The notes: generated by a model not told the origin, from the letters alone. A stretch of DNA of 64,000 nt from JAJRRH01 sp047638815 (GCA_047638815.1 JBLIMR010000007.1:1-64000), one strand, 5' to 3'; positions 44,501 to 53,981 are shown, numbered from the stretch's first letter. A program made the numbers and translations.

Positions 44501-47500
44501 ATTGCCGTTACTCAGGATATTAGTAATGTTGGAAAAGGGGAATATTTAGTTGCAGTAACTGACGATAACGGATGCAGCTATTGGCAAGAAATGATAGTTT
44601 CTGCTCCATCGGCTATTGATATTGTGCTGGATGATATGAGTAATTACAATGGCTTCGGTGTTTCTTGCAATGGAAGTTGTGATGGATTTGTAAGTGTGTC
44701 AGTTTCAGGCGGAACAACTTCTCCAGTGGGGGATTATACGTTTGTTTGGCAAGATCAAACACAAATGTTCATCCAGACCACAACAGGCGTTGGTGGCGAG
44801 GATATTATTGGGCTGTGTGCCAGTCAAGATTTGAATGGTTATGAACTAGTTGCTATCGATGACAACAATTGTATTCAAAATGCATTTTTCGAAATTACTG
44901 AGCCAGATCCAATAGTAATAACCTTCATAAATGATACTCCACCATCTTGTAATGGTGCAGTAGATGGATCTGTTGGGACGATTGTAACAGGGGGTGTTCC
45001 TGGCTACCTTTATGAATGGCGAGAAGGAAGTAGCCTTGCTCTGCCGGTGATCTCAGGAAGTCCAAGTTTAGATAATGTTCCTGCGGGTGAGTATTGTTTA
45101 ACTATAACTGATCTTAATGATTGTTCGCAAACTGAATGTATCACGATTGGTCAACCATTACCATTGATCGTTAGTGTCAGTTTTGTTGATCAAGGAGGAG
45201 GTTTTGGGTTAACTTGTTTTGGGGATGTTGATGGTGTTCTACTATCTGCGGTTTCAGGAGGAGATGGAAATTACACTTATTCATGGTCCGAATGTATTGG
45301 GGCCCCTTTTGCTGTTGGAGTTGTTACGAGTGTATCTGGTTTGTCAGCAGGCACCTATTGTTTAGAAATTGAAGATGGACAAGGGTGCATTGGAAATGCA
45401 ACTATTGATCTTACTTCTCCACCTGAGATTTCAAATAATGCTGTTGTTGAAAATATTTCTTGTGCTGTTGGCAACGATGGGTCAATAAATTTAAATCTTA
45501 CAGGTGGCACAGGTATTTATCCTGTGATTGATTGGACTCCAGATGGATTTATCCCTGATGGAACTCAAGTGGGGACAAATTTACCTGCGGATACTTATCT
45601 TGTAGATGTTGAGGATAGTAATGGTTGTACAGCCTCATTTAGCTTTGTTGTTAATGGTTCAGAAGCAATTGATGTTACGCTTACAAGCCCACAATTGCTT
45701 AATGGATTTAATGTGTCATGTAATGGTTTGTGTGATGCTAGTTTGACGGCTAATATTGTTGGGGGATCTGGAGCACCAGTAATTACGTGGACGGGCCCAG
45801 CACCAGTTGGTGGGACTTTAGGTAATGTGACATCATTCGATGGTGTTGTTTGTGCAGGAGTATATACTGTTGAAGTGGTTGATGGTGTATGTGCAGGTAT
45901 GGATGAATTTACCGTTACGGAGCCATTAGCGATTGTTATTGATATTGTCGAGCTAGAAGAAATTTCATGTTCTGGAGAATGTGATGGCCAGTTACAAGCG
46001 ACTGCTTCCGGAGGTGGCGGTGGATTTACTTATCAATGGGATGGCGGGCAGGCTGCAGGGCCGATCACAGAGGCAAACTTATGTGTGGGACAGCATTGTG
46101 TTACCGTGACAGATGTCAATGATTGTAGCACGACCTTGTGTTACACAATTTCGGAACCAGCGCCAATAGTTCTTGACATTGTTGATACGCCAATATCTTG
46201 CAACGCAGTATGTGATGGTGAACTTATCGTGGATATTACCGGTGGAACATTGAATTATGACATTGAGTGGACAGGTCCTGACGATTTCACTTCAGATCAA
46301 GTGACCATTACAAACTTATGTGCAGGATTGTATGAGGTGGAGGTTACAGATGCAAACAATTGTGTTCAAAATTCAACATTTAATCTAATGGAACCTGAAG
46401 CAATTGAAGTTAATATTAGTCAAAGTGATTTTAACGGTACGGGAGTAAGTTGCTTTGGTACTTGTGATGGTTGGATTAATGTTGATTATCTTGGTTCTGG
46501 CACCGCGGATTTCTCTTGGGCTGGTCCAAACAATCCTCCAGCAAATGACAGTATTTTTGATCTGTGCGAGGGACTTTACGTTCTGACAACAAGTACATCT
46601 TCTGGAGTATGTACAAGGATTGATAACATCACAATAACATCTCCTGACGAAATTAGTTTTGACCTAATCGCCTCGGAATTTCCTGGTGGAACGAATATTA
46701 GTTGTGTTGGTGCATCATCAGGAAGTATCGAAGTAGATAATTTGATAGGAGGTTTTGGAGACTACGAATTTTATTGGATCCAAGATGCTGATACTATTGC
46801 TGTTGATGTTAATGAAATTGATGGATTAATGGCCGGGACATATTCGTTAGTAATTGTGGATGAAAATGGGTGTATTGCATCAGAATCAATTACATTAACG
46901 GAACCTACGGAAATTCTCTCAGCAGAAATTACTCCGGCTGTATTCGCTAATGGTTCCAACACTTCATGTTATGATATTTGTGATGGGTCTATAGATGCTG
47001 AGGTCACGAATGGAATTGGAGATATAACTTATGCGTGGATAGGTCCTAACTTAGATGGTGAGATGGAAGATAGTGTTGATGATTTGTGTAATGGAATCTA
47101 TGTTTTGGTTGTTACTGATGAGAACGAGTGTACCGCTACGGCAATGGATACGATAATAGCTGCTGAGACGCTGGTTATTGTTTCTTCAATAGATAGTGTG
47201 TTATGCTTTGGTACATCAGATGGAAGAATCGAAGTTGTTGTCTTAGGTGGTGATGATTTAACTTATGATTGGACTGGAGATATTACTTCCGATAGCACCA
47301 TTGTGGATGAACTGGATACTGGAACATATAACCTGACAGTGACAGATGGTTTTGGATGTATGGTGTCAGAAGAATATATTTTACTTCAACCAGACACCAT
47401 TCTTGTAGAATTTATTGCTTCTGTATTTCCAGACATACCTGGTGACTTTAATCTTTCAGGACCCGAATCAATGGATGGATTTATAATATCTGTTGTTGAG

Positions 47501-47935
47501 GGTGGGGTAGAGCCGTATTCTTATAGTTGGAATGGCCCACCGGGGGAAATGTTCTCTACTGATAGTGCGGTCGTGAATGTGGATGGCGGTCATTATTGTT
47601 TGGTGGTTACAGACGCTAATGGCTGTGTTGATGGTCTATGTATCAGACTAAAAGAACCCGATATTTTACACATGCCAAATGGGATGTCGCCAAACGGAGA
47701 TGGAATGAATGATGGTTTGATGATCGAGGGAATAGAGCTTTATCCTGAGAATCTAATTAAGGTTTTTAATCGATGGGGTAATGTTGTCTTTGAGCAAAAA
47801 GATTATTCCAATGATAGTCCTTGGAATGGAGAAGGAATAGGAGGAAACTTTGTGCCAGATGGTACATATTTTGTATTGCTAGACATTACGGATTCAGCTA
47901 TTGAATTGCATGGCTATTTAGAGGTTAGAAGATGA
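41504..47935 (+). CDS. Giant T9SS type B adhesin: choice-of-anchor-L, Calx-beta-like, SprB repeats
   Basis: A 2143-residue cell-surface protein. A signal peptide (LLFFSNVLVGQ, about 1-24) is followed by a choice-of-anchor L domain (about 24-275; GISDFGLQQGVLLTTGKASD and FNFSFASEEYQEFVC). A Calx-beta-like segment follows (about 285-390; TGTAINGQDYDLIGDPDP). About 19 SprB-type repeats span residues 463-2053, each with a GG-x-Y-x-Y-x-W core and a closing VTDxxGC-x-EP unit. The last 85 residues are the gliding-motility-associated C-terminal domain (NGMSPNGDGMNDGL; VFNRWGNVVFEQKDYS; PDGTYFVLLDI), the type B sorting signal. SprB in Flavobacterium johnsoniae is the adhesin moved along the cell in gliding; this protein is shorter, and gliding is inference. 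Confidence 0.93.
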   Translation: MKRIINITSTIILLFFSNVLVGQLTVQENLSAAEMATSITGTGVTILNPEITGAVGSYGGFEAVGISDFGLQQGVLLTTGKASDAIGPNNSANTTTSHSNSLNSDVLELITDSLPTRDAVTLEFDIIPDGDTLKFNFSFASEEYQEFVCTPYDDIFGFFISGPGIVGDPGLGGRRNIALIPGTSTPVTINNVNSGNSTADIPCPPVNQVYHHQNPLSAINFIEYDGWTKDLVAIAGGLEPCETYHLELIIADVNDRLYDSGVFIERIESNNLQVVVNTVGNTETMIEECNNGIIEFCSTEPVASDLILEFLLTGTAINGQDYDLIGDPDPTVPKQVTILAGTSCASINLITIDDGMDEVGEYVDIILLNPICAGLITDSTRAFINDVLEIEITGDNSICSGESVFLSAIGDANTYNWGPAILDFIPSNTVADPIVTMDETATITLTTTLAGCIANDEFIIDVTEFDFDFDFVPDGCSPATCDGSISLNVTGGTDPYSYDWGTGDTTSAITGVCAGSYTISVIDALGCTKRDTVELELGEEMTVLLSATVYQGGFNINCSGFSTGFITSVVSGGVGDYTYLWDDVDASTTPNLSAVQAGTYTVIVTDELGCEVTQTITLTQPPFLIITLVDQMNSNCGANSGSLEVSVSGGTPNYTITWMSGGMVVGSGTMIDNLEAGFYTVNVIDFNGCIEATTFEITEPDVPLSGSSDIENVSCFGADDGSVTVTGIGGYIGDTGSYQYEWQDDLSTNPFRDNLGPGTYIVEITDDNGCSFFLSVTIDDPDAPLTIVILDQQNITCSGSCAFVEVVGQGGTPEYTYQWNTVPTGPNPFSNSSSLEICSPGNYIVEVTDVNGCTATENITISIISAPISINATITNVACDGDNTGAIDVTVNGGVPPYVSYTWTSNCGVGPFFTEDITGLCAGLWTLEVEDAVGCTNTFTLNVIEESDIGLTFVMTPTLCIDDLSGALDITPFGGVGNYMYAWFGPAPFIGGPFDFTDTIAVTQDISNVGKGEYLVAVTDDNGCSYWQEMIVSAPSAIDIVLDDMSNYNGFGVSCNGSCDGFVSVSVSGGTTSPVGDYTFVWQDQTQMFIQTTTGVGGEDIIGLCASQDLNGYELVAIDDNNCIQNAFFEITEPDPIVITFINDTPPSCNGAVDGSVGTIVTGGVPGYLYEWREGSSLALPVISGSPSLDNVPAGEYCLTITDLNDCSQTECITIGQPLPLIVSVSFVDQGGGFGLTCFGDVDGVLLSAVSGGDGNYTYSWSECIGAPFAVGVVTSVSGLSAGTYCLEIEDGQGCIGNATIDLTSPPEISNNAVVENISCAVGNDGSINLNLTGGTGIYPVIDWTPDGFIPDGTQVGTNLPADTYLVDVEDSNGCTASFSFVVNGSEAIDVTLTSPQLLNGFNVSCNGLCDASLTANIVGGSGAPVITWTGPAPVGGTLGNVTSFDGVVCAGVYTVEVVDGVCAGMDEFTVTEPLAIVIDIVELEEISCSGECDGQLQATASGGGGGFTYQWDGGQAAGPITEANLCVGQHCVTVTDVNDCSTTLCYTISEPAPIVLDIVDTPISCNAVCDGELIVDITGGTLNYDIEWTGPDDFTSDQVTITNLCAGLYEVEVTDANNCVQNSTFNLMEPEAIEVNISQSDFNGTGVSCFGTCDGWINVDYLGSGTADFSWAGPNNPPANDSIFDLCEGLYVLTTSTSSGVCTRIDNITITSPDEISFDLIASEFPGGTNISCVGASSGSIEVDNLIGGFGDYEFYWIQDADTIAVDVNEIDGLMAGTYSLVIVDENGCIASESITLTEPTEILSAEITPAVFANGSNTSCYDICDGSIDAEVTNGIGDITYAWIGPNLDGEMEDSVDDLCNGIYVLVVTDENECTATAMDTIIAAETLVIVSSIDSVLCFGTSDGRIEVVVLGGDDLTYDWTGDITSDSTIVDELDTGTYNLTVTDGFGCMVSEEYILLQPDTILVEFIASVFPDIPGDFNLSGPESMDGFIISVVEGGVEPYSYSWNGPPGEMFSTDSAVVNVDGGHYCLVVTDANGCVDGLCIRLKEPDILHMPNGMSPNGDGMNDGLMIEGIELYPENLIKVFNRWGNVVFEQKDYSNDSPWNGEGIGGNFVPDGTYFVLLDITDSAIELHGYLEVRR
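42890..47665 (+). repeat. About 19 tandem SprB-type protein repeats
   Basis: Units of about 76-98 residues. Each unit has a C-x-G/x-x-DGS start, a GGxxxYxYxW strand and a C-terminal GxYxVxVTDxxGC segment. The DNA copies have diverged, so this is an old repeat and not a recent tandem expansion. Confidence 0.85.
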
Positions 47936-48045
47936 TAGACAACTATTTTAAAATAAGTAAAATGAACGAATCGCCATTGAAATCCAAGTTCGAAAGAGTT
48001 GAGCAAATTACTTCGGGATTTTCAAACTATTGTAATGCAAGAATT

Positions 48046-48984
48046 ATGAAAAAAGTGTTATTAGTTTTTGTTTTGATAACTTCAGTGCTGACATTCAAGG
48101 CGCAACAGGAAGTGTTGATAAGTCAATACATGTTTAACGAGCTTTTCATAAACCCAGCGTATTCAGGGAGTCATGATTATTTTGAATTAACTGGTCTTCA
48201 TAGGTCTCAGTGGGTTGATTTTGATGGAGCACCTGTGACGCAACTATTGGAATTTGAAGGTCCAATTATGAATAAAAAGATGGGTGTTGGATTAACACTG
48301 GTTAATGATGTTATTGGTGATACCAAGCAATTTGAAATAAATGGTAATGTTTCTTATCATTTTGATTTGGATGAGCGGAAGAAAAATAGATTATCTCTTG
48401 GTTTGAAAGTGGGGGTCTCAAATTATACCGCAAAATTGACTCAGACGGATGTTATTGATGAACAGGATCCTGTTTTCCTGAGAGATATAAAAAATGAATG
48501 GGTCCCGAAATTTGGAGCAGGGGTATATTATTATGGAAAGAATAAATATTTGGGAATTTCAATTCCAACTTTATTTTCTGCAGATGCAGATTTAAGATTC
48601 GATCTTGATTCAATAAACTATAAAGATGATTTTCATTTTGAGAATCACGTATTCATCAATGGGGGGATAATTTTCCCTATTGGCCGTAACGTCAAATTGA
48701 AACCAAATGTATTAGTGAAATATCAGAAAGCGGCTCCAACTGAAATTGATTTCAGTGCTAACTTTTTAATAAAAGAATTTTTATGGTTGGGCGCAACCTA
48801 CAGAACCGATGACGCAGTTGTGGGTATGATCGAGATGGATATATCAAAGCAATTACGATTTGGATACGCATACGATTTTACAATAACGGATATCGCTACC
48901 TACAGTTCGGGTAGTCACGAAGTAATGGTCGGTTACTTATTTGGTAAGGACATTATAAAGACAAAATCACCTAGATACTTTTAA
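48046..48984 (+). CDS. PorP/SprF-family T9SS membrane protein
   Basis: A 312-residue outer-membrane barrel of the PorP/SprF family. The signal peptide (VLITSVLTFKAQQ) begins at the ATG at 48046; an ATG at 47932 overlapping the adhesin stop would leave a long non-signal prefix, though it could couple translation. The family N-terminal pattern is present: ISQYMFNELFINPAYSGS and LHRSQWVDFDGAP. Further matches are GPIMNKKMGVGLTLVNDVIG and the closing SSGSHEVMVGYLFG. SprF paralogues act with type B cargo. Pairing with the adhesin just upstream is therefore functionally coherent. Confidence 0.93.
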   Translation: MKKVLLVFVLITSVLTFKAQQEVLISQYMFNELFINPAYSGSHDYFELTGLHRSQWVDFDGAPVTQLLEFEGPIMNKKMGVGLTLVNDVIGDTKQFEINGNVSYHFDLDERKKNRLSLGLKVGVSNYTAKLTQTDVIDEQDPVFLRDIKNEWVPKFGAGVYYYGKNKYLGISIPTLFSADADLRFDLDSINYKDDFHFENHVFINGGIIFPIGRNVKLKPNVLVKYQKAAPTEIDFSANFLIKEFLWLGATYRTDDAVVGMIEMDISKQLRFGYAYDFTITDIATYSSGSHEVMVGYLFGKDIIKTKSPRYF

Positions 48985-48998
48985 TAGACACTACACCT

Positions 48999-50924
48999 AT
49001 GAGATTACATATATCTTCTATATTACTTTTTGCACTGATTGTATTGGCCTCCGGTTGTGGCTCGAAGTACTTTTTGCAGTCAGGGATTAATGACTACAAC
49101 AACTTGTATTACTCTGATGCCATTGATAATTTTGATAAAAGTTTGGCTAAAAATCCTGATAATTATGACGCAAATGTTATGGCTGCTAAGACATATATGA
49201 AGCTCCATGATTATAAAAGGTCCGCTGAGTATTTTGAGCATGCAGTTGAATATCCTCAGTCAACAGCTGAAGATAAATTCAACTATGCTAAAAGCTTGAT
49301 GAGCATAAATGAACATGATAAAGCTGAAGAAATTTTCACCGCTTATTTAAGTTTAAAATCGGACGATGAAATCGCTAGATCATTGAGGCAATCATGTCAG
49401 TACATTTCGCTTCTAATTGACGATACTGCCAAATACCATATTGAGGCTATTCCAATGTTTGATAATATATCCATGTTTAGCCCTGTTCGATATAAAGATG
49501 GTATAGCTTTTACGGCTGAAAAAAGTGCAAATAATAATCAAGATCCATGGACCGGAAATTCGTTTTACGATATCAATTATCTTGAAAAGGATGGTGATGG
49601 CTGGGCTCAACCAAAAATGTTAAGTGGCGAAATAAATGGGAAGTTTCATGATGGACCAATTAGCTTCGATAAAGACGAAACGTTTGCCGTTTTCACTAGA
49701 AGTTATAGTGTCAATGACAAAAGGCAAGGAAAGAGTGCTGATAATTTCAATAATCTTTTCTTGCATTCGGCAGATTACGTTGATACATCATGGGTAAATG
49801 TTCAACAACTTCCTTTTAATGATGTCAACTATACCTGCATGCATCCGACATTATCTAACAATGGTGATATTTTGTATTTTGCTTCTGATATGCCTGGTGG
49901 ATTTGGGGGAACTGATCTATATAAATCAAATATGGTAAATGGCATTTGGTCAGTTCCAGTAAATCTTGGAAGAGCTATTAACACTAAGGGAAATGAGACT
50001 TTTCCAAACTTAGCGTCTGATACCCTGCTATATTTTTCATCTGATGGACATCCATCGTTAGGAGGACTTGATATTTTCAGTACTTCGTCCGCAAGAGGTG
50101 TATGGGAAATACCGAAAAACTTAAATTACCCAATTAACACTGTCTTAGATGATTTTGGTTATGTTTATTCTAAGGCGGATACCGTGGGTTATTTTTCATC
50201 TAAGAGAAATGGATTTGATCAAATATTCAAGGTCAAAGAAATATATGAAGGAGTCGTTTCTATTAATGGCTTGATAGTGGATGAATTGAGCGGTGAGACA
50301 ATGGATGGGGTTTTGATTAAAGTAATTGATAAAAACACAGGAGAAGTTTTGGAAGAGTTTACAACCAATTCTGATGGCACATTTAATTTGGATCTTTTAG
50401 CGGGGAAGAATTATAAAATAGAGGCATCAAAAGAAGGATATCTGTTACAAAGTTATGAGCGATCAACCATGAATCAGTTTCTGGATGAAACAGAAGATGT
50501 GCTATTGAGCATGAAGAAGGCTGTTATCATTGATCCGGACACCCCATATGATAATACTTCACAGGGTGTATTCGAAATTCCAAACATCTTTTATGATTTG
50601 AATGATTATAACATTAGACCAGATGCAGCTTTTGAATTAGAGAAAGTTTACAAAGTTCTCCAGGATAATCCAAACATAAGCATTGAGCTAAATTCACATA
50701 CAGATTCTCGGGCTGTGGATGCTTATAATATGGCATTGTCCATCAAACGAGCTAAAGCGGCTAAAAGCTTTTTGGTCAAAAAAGGTATTGTTGAAGCTAG
50801 AATTAGTTTCAAGGGATTCGGTGAAACTAAATTGACCAACGATTGTGGGAATGATGTAAATTGTTCTGAGGAGAAACATCAAGAGAATAGAAGAACGGAA
50901 TTTATTATCACTAAACTGGATTAG
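48999..50924 (+). CDS. PorE-like OmpA-family lipoprotein of the T9SS
   Basis: A 641-residue lipoprotein (lipobox ASGC, Cys20). In order: TPRs (about 25-140; YSDAIDNFDKSLAKNPDNYD), a WD40-like beta-propeller (about 150-400; LYFASDMPGGFGGTDLYKS and LLYFSSDGHPSLGGLDIFS), a carboxypeptidase-regulatory domain (about 415-500) and an OmpA domain (about 520-641; IELNSHTDSRAVDAYNMALS and RISFKGFGETKL, with NRRTEFII). TPR-propeller-CRD-OmpA is the PorE arrangement known in Porphyromonas, where it links the T9SS to peptidoglycan. It follows the PorP gene by 14 bases, closing the T9SS set. Confidence 0.9.
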   Translation: MRLHISSILLFALIVLASGCGSKYFLQSGINDYNNLYYSDAIDNFDKSLAKNPDNYDANVMAAKTYMKLHDYKRSAEYFEHAVEYPQSTAEDKFNYAKSLMSINEHDKAEEIFTAYLSLKSDDEIARSLRQSCQYISLLIDDTAKYHIEAIPMFDNISMFSPVRYKDGIAFTAEKSANNNQDPWTGNSFYDINYLEKDGDGWAQPKMLSGEINGKFHDGPISFDKDETFAVFTRSYSVNDKRQGKSADNFNNLFLHSADYVDTSWVNVQQLPFNDVNYTCMHPTLSNNGDILYFASDMPGGFGGTDLYKSNMVNGIWSVPVNLGRAINTKGNETFPNLASDTLLYFSSDGHPSLGGLDIFSTSSARGVWEIPKNLNYPINTVLDDFGYVYSKADTVGYFSSKRNGFDQIFKVKEIYEGVVSINGLIVDELSGETMDGVLIKVIDKNTGEVLEEFTTNSDGTFNLDLLAGKNYKIEASKEGYLLQSYERSTMNQFLDETEDVLLSMKKAVIIDPDTPYDNTSQGVFEIPNIFYDLNDYNIRPDAAFELEKVYKVLQDNPNISIELNSHTDSRAVDAYNMALSIKRAKAAKSFLVKKGIVEARISFKGFGETKLTNDCGNDVNCSEEKHQENRRTEFIITKLD

Positions 50925-50956
50925 TAAATAATTCTGAAAAGCATTGAGTTAGCTGG

Positions 50957-53752
50957 CTAGCACTTTCCAAAAAGGAAAGAGCCAGTTGCCGTTTTTGTTT
51001 TTGATAGTGCTTCAGGTGTTCCTTCGAAGACTATTTCACCACCATGTTCACCACCACCTGGGCCAAGATCAATAACCCAATCACTAACCTTGATCATATC
51101 AATGTTGTGTTCGATTACAATGACAGAGTGACCTCTTTCAACCAGTGAATTAATAGCGGCTATTAATTTTTTGACATCATGAAAATGCAGTCCAGTGGTA
51201 GGCTCATCAAAGATAAATAATGTCTTTTCCTTACTATCTTTTTTACTTAAAAAATAGGCAAGTTTAATTCTTTGGGCTTCCCCACCACTTAAGGTACTTG
51301 ATGATTGCCCCAATTTAACGTAACCCATTCCAACTTCCTGTAGTGTTTTAAGTTTCGTTACAATGAGATTGTTTTTAGACTTGGGATCACTTTGAAAGAA
51401 TTCTACACCTTCATCTATTGTCATTTCCAAAAGGTCATATATATTTTTGCCCTGATATCTTACGCTAAGAATTTCTTCCTTGAACTTCTTTCCTTGGCAT
51501 TCATCACAAACTAACGCGATATCTGCCATGAATTGCATCGAGATGTTTACAAGACCCTCTCCTTCGCATTGTTCACAACGTCCACCCTTGACATTAAAGG
51601 AGAAGTGAGCAGGCTTATATCCATTGATTAAAGCCTCTTGTTGCTTTGCATACAACTTTCTAATCTCGTCATAAGCCTTAAGATATGTTACGGGGTTTGA
51701 GCGTGACGATTTACCAATTGGATTTTGAGAAACCATCTCTACTGCGTTGATCGTGCTAATGCTCCCCGAAATAGCATCGTGATCACCAGTTATTCCTGTC
51801 TTTGTTGAATTAACACCACCCAGTTGAGTATTTAAAGCTGGGAATAGAATGGATTTGATTAATGTTGTTTTACCGGATCCACTGACTCCTGTGACAGCAG
51901 TCATGACATTTAGAGGAACTTTAACAGTGAGATCCTTGAGGTTGTTCTCTCTCGCGCCTTTTATTTCAATGTACTCTTTCCAGGCTCTGCGTTTCGAGGG
52001 AACTTCAATTTGCTTTTTTAAAGTCAGATAATCGGCTGTTAGACTAGATGAAGCATCAACTAATTCCTGGTGGTTTCCGCTAAACACCACCTCACCACCA
52101 TGTTGCCCAGCAAATGGTCCAATATCAATAATGTGATCCGCTGACATCATTATTTCTTCATCATGTTCAACAACTACCACGGTATTACCCAAATCTCTCA
52201 AGGAACGAAGAACCTTAATTAATCTTAGTGTGTCCTTGGAGTGAAGACCTATGCTAGGTTCGTCTAGAATATATGTAGATCCAACTAGGCTACTTCCTAC
52301 AGATGTTGCAAGATTAATGCGCTGAGATTCACCACCTGACAAGGTATTCGACATTCTGTTTAGTGTTAGATATGACAATCCAACATCCAGCAGATATTTC
52401 AATCTCGTTTGTATTTCCTTTAGAATTCGTTCACCGACAGCGAAGTCATATTTGTTTAGTTGTAGGTTATCAAAGAAATCAGATGCTTTTTCTATTGACA
52501 TTCTTGTAATTTCGGTGATAGAGACACCTCCAACTTTAACATACTCGGCATCTTTTCTCAAGCGTGAGCCATTACATTCTTTACATTTAGTTTTACCTCT
52601 ATATCGACTCAAAAGCACCCGATATTGGATCTTATAGGATTTGGATTCCACATGTTTGAAGAACTTATCTATGCCAGCGAAAAACTTATTACCCGTCCAT
52701 AACAGCTGATATTGCTCATTGCTTAAGTCCTTTATCGGCTTGTGCACAGGGAAATCAAATTTATTTGCGGCTCGGATAAGCTTGTCCTTCCAAGCCGACA
52801 TTTTTTCGCCCCTCCAACAAACGACAGCACCATCATAAACGGATTTTGTTTTGTCAGGAATTACTAGAGACGGGTCGATGTCAATTACTGAACCAAACCC
52901 CTCACAGTTTTTACAAGCGCCCATTGGGTTGTTGAAGGTGAAAAAGTGCAGTGATGGTTCCTCGAAAAGTATTCCGTCCAACTCAAATTTGTTTGAAAAG
53001 GATCTTTTCTCTTCATCATGCAATAGGGACAATTCCCCCTTACCTTCAAAGAAAGCTGTTTGGACGGAATCTGCGATTCGGCTCATGTTTTCCTCTGACC
53101 GTTCAGCAGTCACTCTATCAATAATGATATCGAATGACTTTAATTTGGCATCTTTCTCAACATCCTCTACTCGCTGGGCTTTGCTATTGGCATATATCCT
53201 GAGATATCCTTGCTGCTTGATGAGATTTAGATCTTTATCAAGCTCTTTATGCTTCCTATCGTATGGACTTAGTATGATGAATCTAGTATTTTCATCTAGT
53301 GTAGAAACATAATCTACAACATCTGTAGTATTGTGTTTCGTAACCTCATTTCCAGAAATGGGAGATATTGTTTTGCCTATCCTGCTATAAAGCATTTTCA
53401 AGTAATCGTATATTTCAGTAGAAGTTCCTACCGTTGATCTTGAATTTCTTGAGATAACCTTTTGTTCTATGGCTATTGCCGGAGATATACCATCTATTCT
53501 ATCAACATCTGGTTTATTAATCTTGCCCAAAAATTGCCTGGCATATGATGAAAGACTCTCAACATATCTTCTCTGACCTTCGGCATACAAGGTATCAAAA
53601 GCTAATGAAGACTTGCCTGAACCAGAAACTCCCGTTATTACAGTTAGCTTATTTCGAGGAATTTTAACATCAATATTTTTTAAATTATGGACTCTAGCGC
53701 CCTTAATGTTAATTTCCTTGTGTTTTTTTATTGTTTTTAAAGACTTTGGCAT
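50957..53752 (-). CDS. uvrA: Excinuclease ABC subunit A
   Basis: Damage-recognition ATPase of nucleotide excision repair. I choose the ATG at 53752 (931 residues); a TTG at 53788 lies inside a -7 promoter box. Two ABC domains are complete, with Walker A loops GVSGSGKSSLAFDT near 42 and GVSGSGKTTLIKS in the second half. Both ABC signatures are present (NTLSGGESQRINLAT and STLSGGEAQRIKLAY). The zinc modules (CKNCEGFG, CKECNGSRL, CEQCEGEG, CDECQGKK) are intact. Normal length, no odd features. Confidence 0.97.
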   Translation of the reverse strand: MPKSLKTIKKHKEINIKGARVHNLKNIDVKIPRNKLTVITGVSGSGKSSLAFDTLYAEGQRRYVESLSSYARQFLGKINKPDVDRIDGISPAIAIEQKVISRNSRSTVGTSTEIYDYLKMLYSRIGKTISPISGNEVTKHNTTDVVDYVSTLDENTRFIILSPYDRKHKELDKDLNLIKQQGYLRIYANSKAQRVEDVEKDAKLKSFDIIIDRVTAERSEENMSRIADSVQTAFFEGKGELSLLHDEEKRSFSNKFELDGILFEEPSLHFFTFNNPMGACKNCEGFGSVIDIDPSLVIPDKTKSVYDGAVVCWRGEKMSAWKDKLIRAANKFDFPVHKPIKDLSNEQYQLLWTGNKFFAGIDKFFKHVESKSYKIQYRVLLSRYRGKTKCKECNGSRLRKDAEYVKVGGVSITEITRMSIEKASDFFDNLQLNKYDFAVGERILKEIQTRLKYLLDVGLSYLTLNRMSNTLSGGESQRINLATSVGSSLVGSTYILDEPSIGLHSKDTLRLIKVLRSLRDLGNTVVVVEHDEEIMMSADHIIDIGPFAGQHGGEVVFSGNHQELVDASSSLTADYLTLKKQIEVPSKRRAWKEYIEIKGARENNLKDLTVKVPLNVMTAVTGVSGSGKTTLIKSILFPALNTQLGGVNSTKTGITGDHDAISGSISTINAVEMVSQNPIGKSSRSNPVTYLKAYDEIRKLYAKQQEALINGYKPAHFSFNVKGGRCEQCEGEGLVNISMQFMADIALVCDECQGKKFKEEILSVRYQGKNIYDLLEMTIDEGVEFFQSDPKSKNNLIVTKLKTLQEVGMGYVKLGQSSSTLSGGEAQRIKLAYFLSKKDSKEKTLFIFDEPTTGLHFHDVKKLIAAINSLVERGHSVIVIEHNIDMIKVSDWVIDLGPGGGEHGGEIVFEGTPEALSKTKTATGSFLFGKC

Positions 53753-53785
53753 TGTTGTTGCTGAAAGAATAGTAGCAGATTCCAG

Positions 53786-53793
53786 CAAAAGTA
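53786..53793 (-). promoter_or_regulatory. -7 box of uvrA
   Basis: TACTTTTG on the minus strand, 33 bases before the chosen ATG. It supports that start over the upstream TTG. Confidence 0.5.
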
Positions 53794-53801
53794 TAATAAA
53801 A

Positions 53802-53832
53802 TTGACTGTGAATCTGATATTGATTACTTTTG
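53802..53832 (+). promoter_or_regulatory. Promoter of sigma-factor gene
   Basis: TTG at 53802-53804, a 20-base spacer, then TACTTTTG at 53825-53832 on the plus strand. The leader to the ATG at 53982 is about 145 bases. It is back to back with the uvrA box. Confidence 0.6.
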
Positions 53833-53981
53833 TGAAAAGATTTTTAGTTTCTAGTACAATAAAAAGAATTAGATAACGTTAATAGAGAATCTTAGCACAA
53901 ATTAAACCATAAAAATAGATAGCGTATAGAGACAGTTTTACATTAAGAATTTTTTCATTAACCTCTTAAATACAAACTGTT

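Noticed and set aside
52851..53312. A 153-codon + strand frame inside uvrA
   Set aside because: Antisense to a fully conserved uvrA region; Ser-rich translation typical of shadows.
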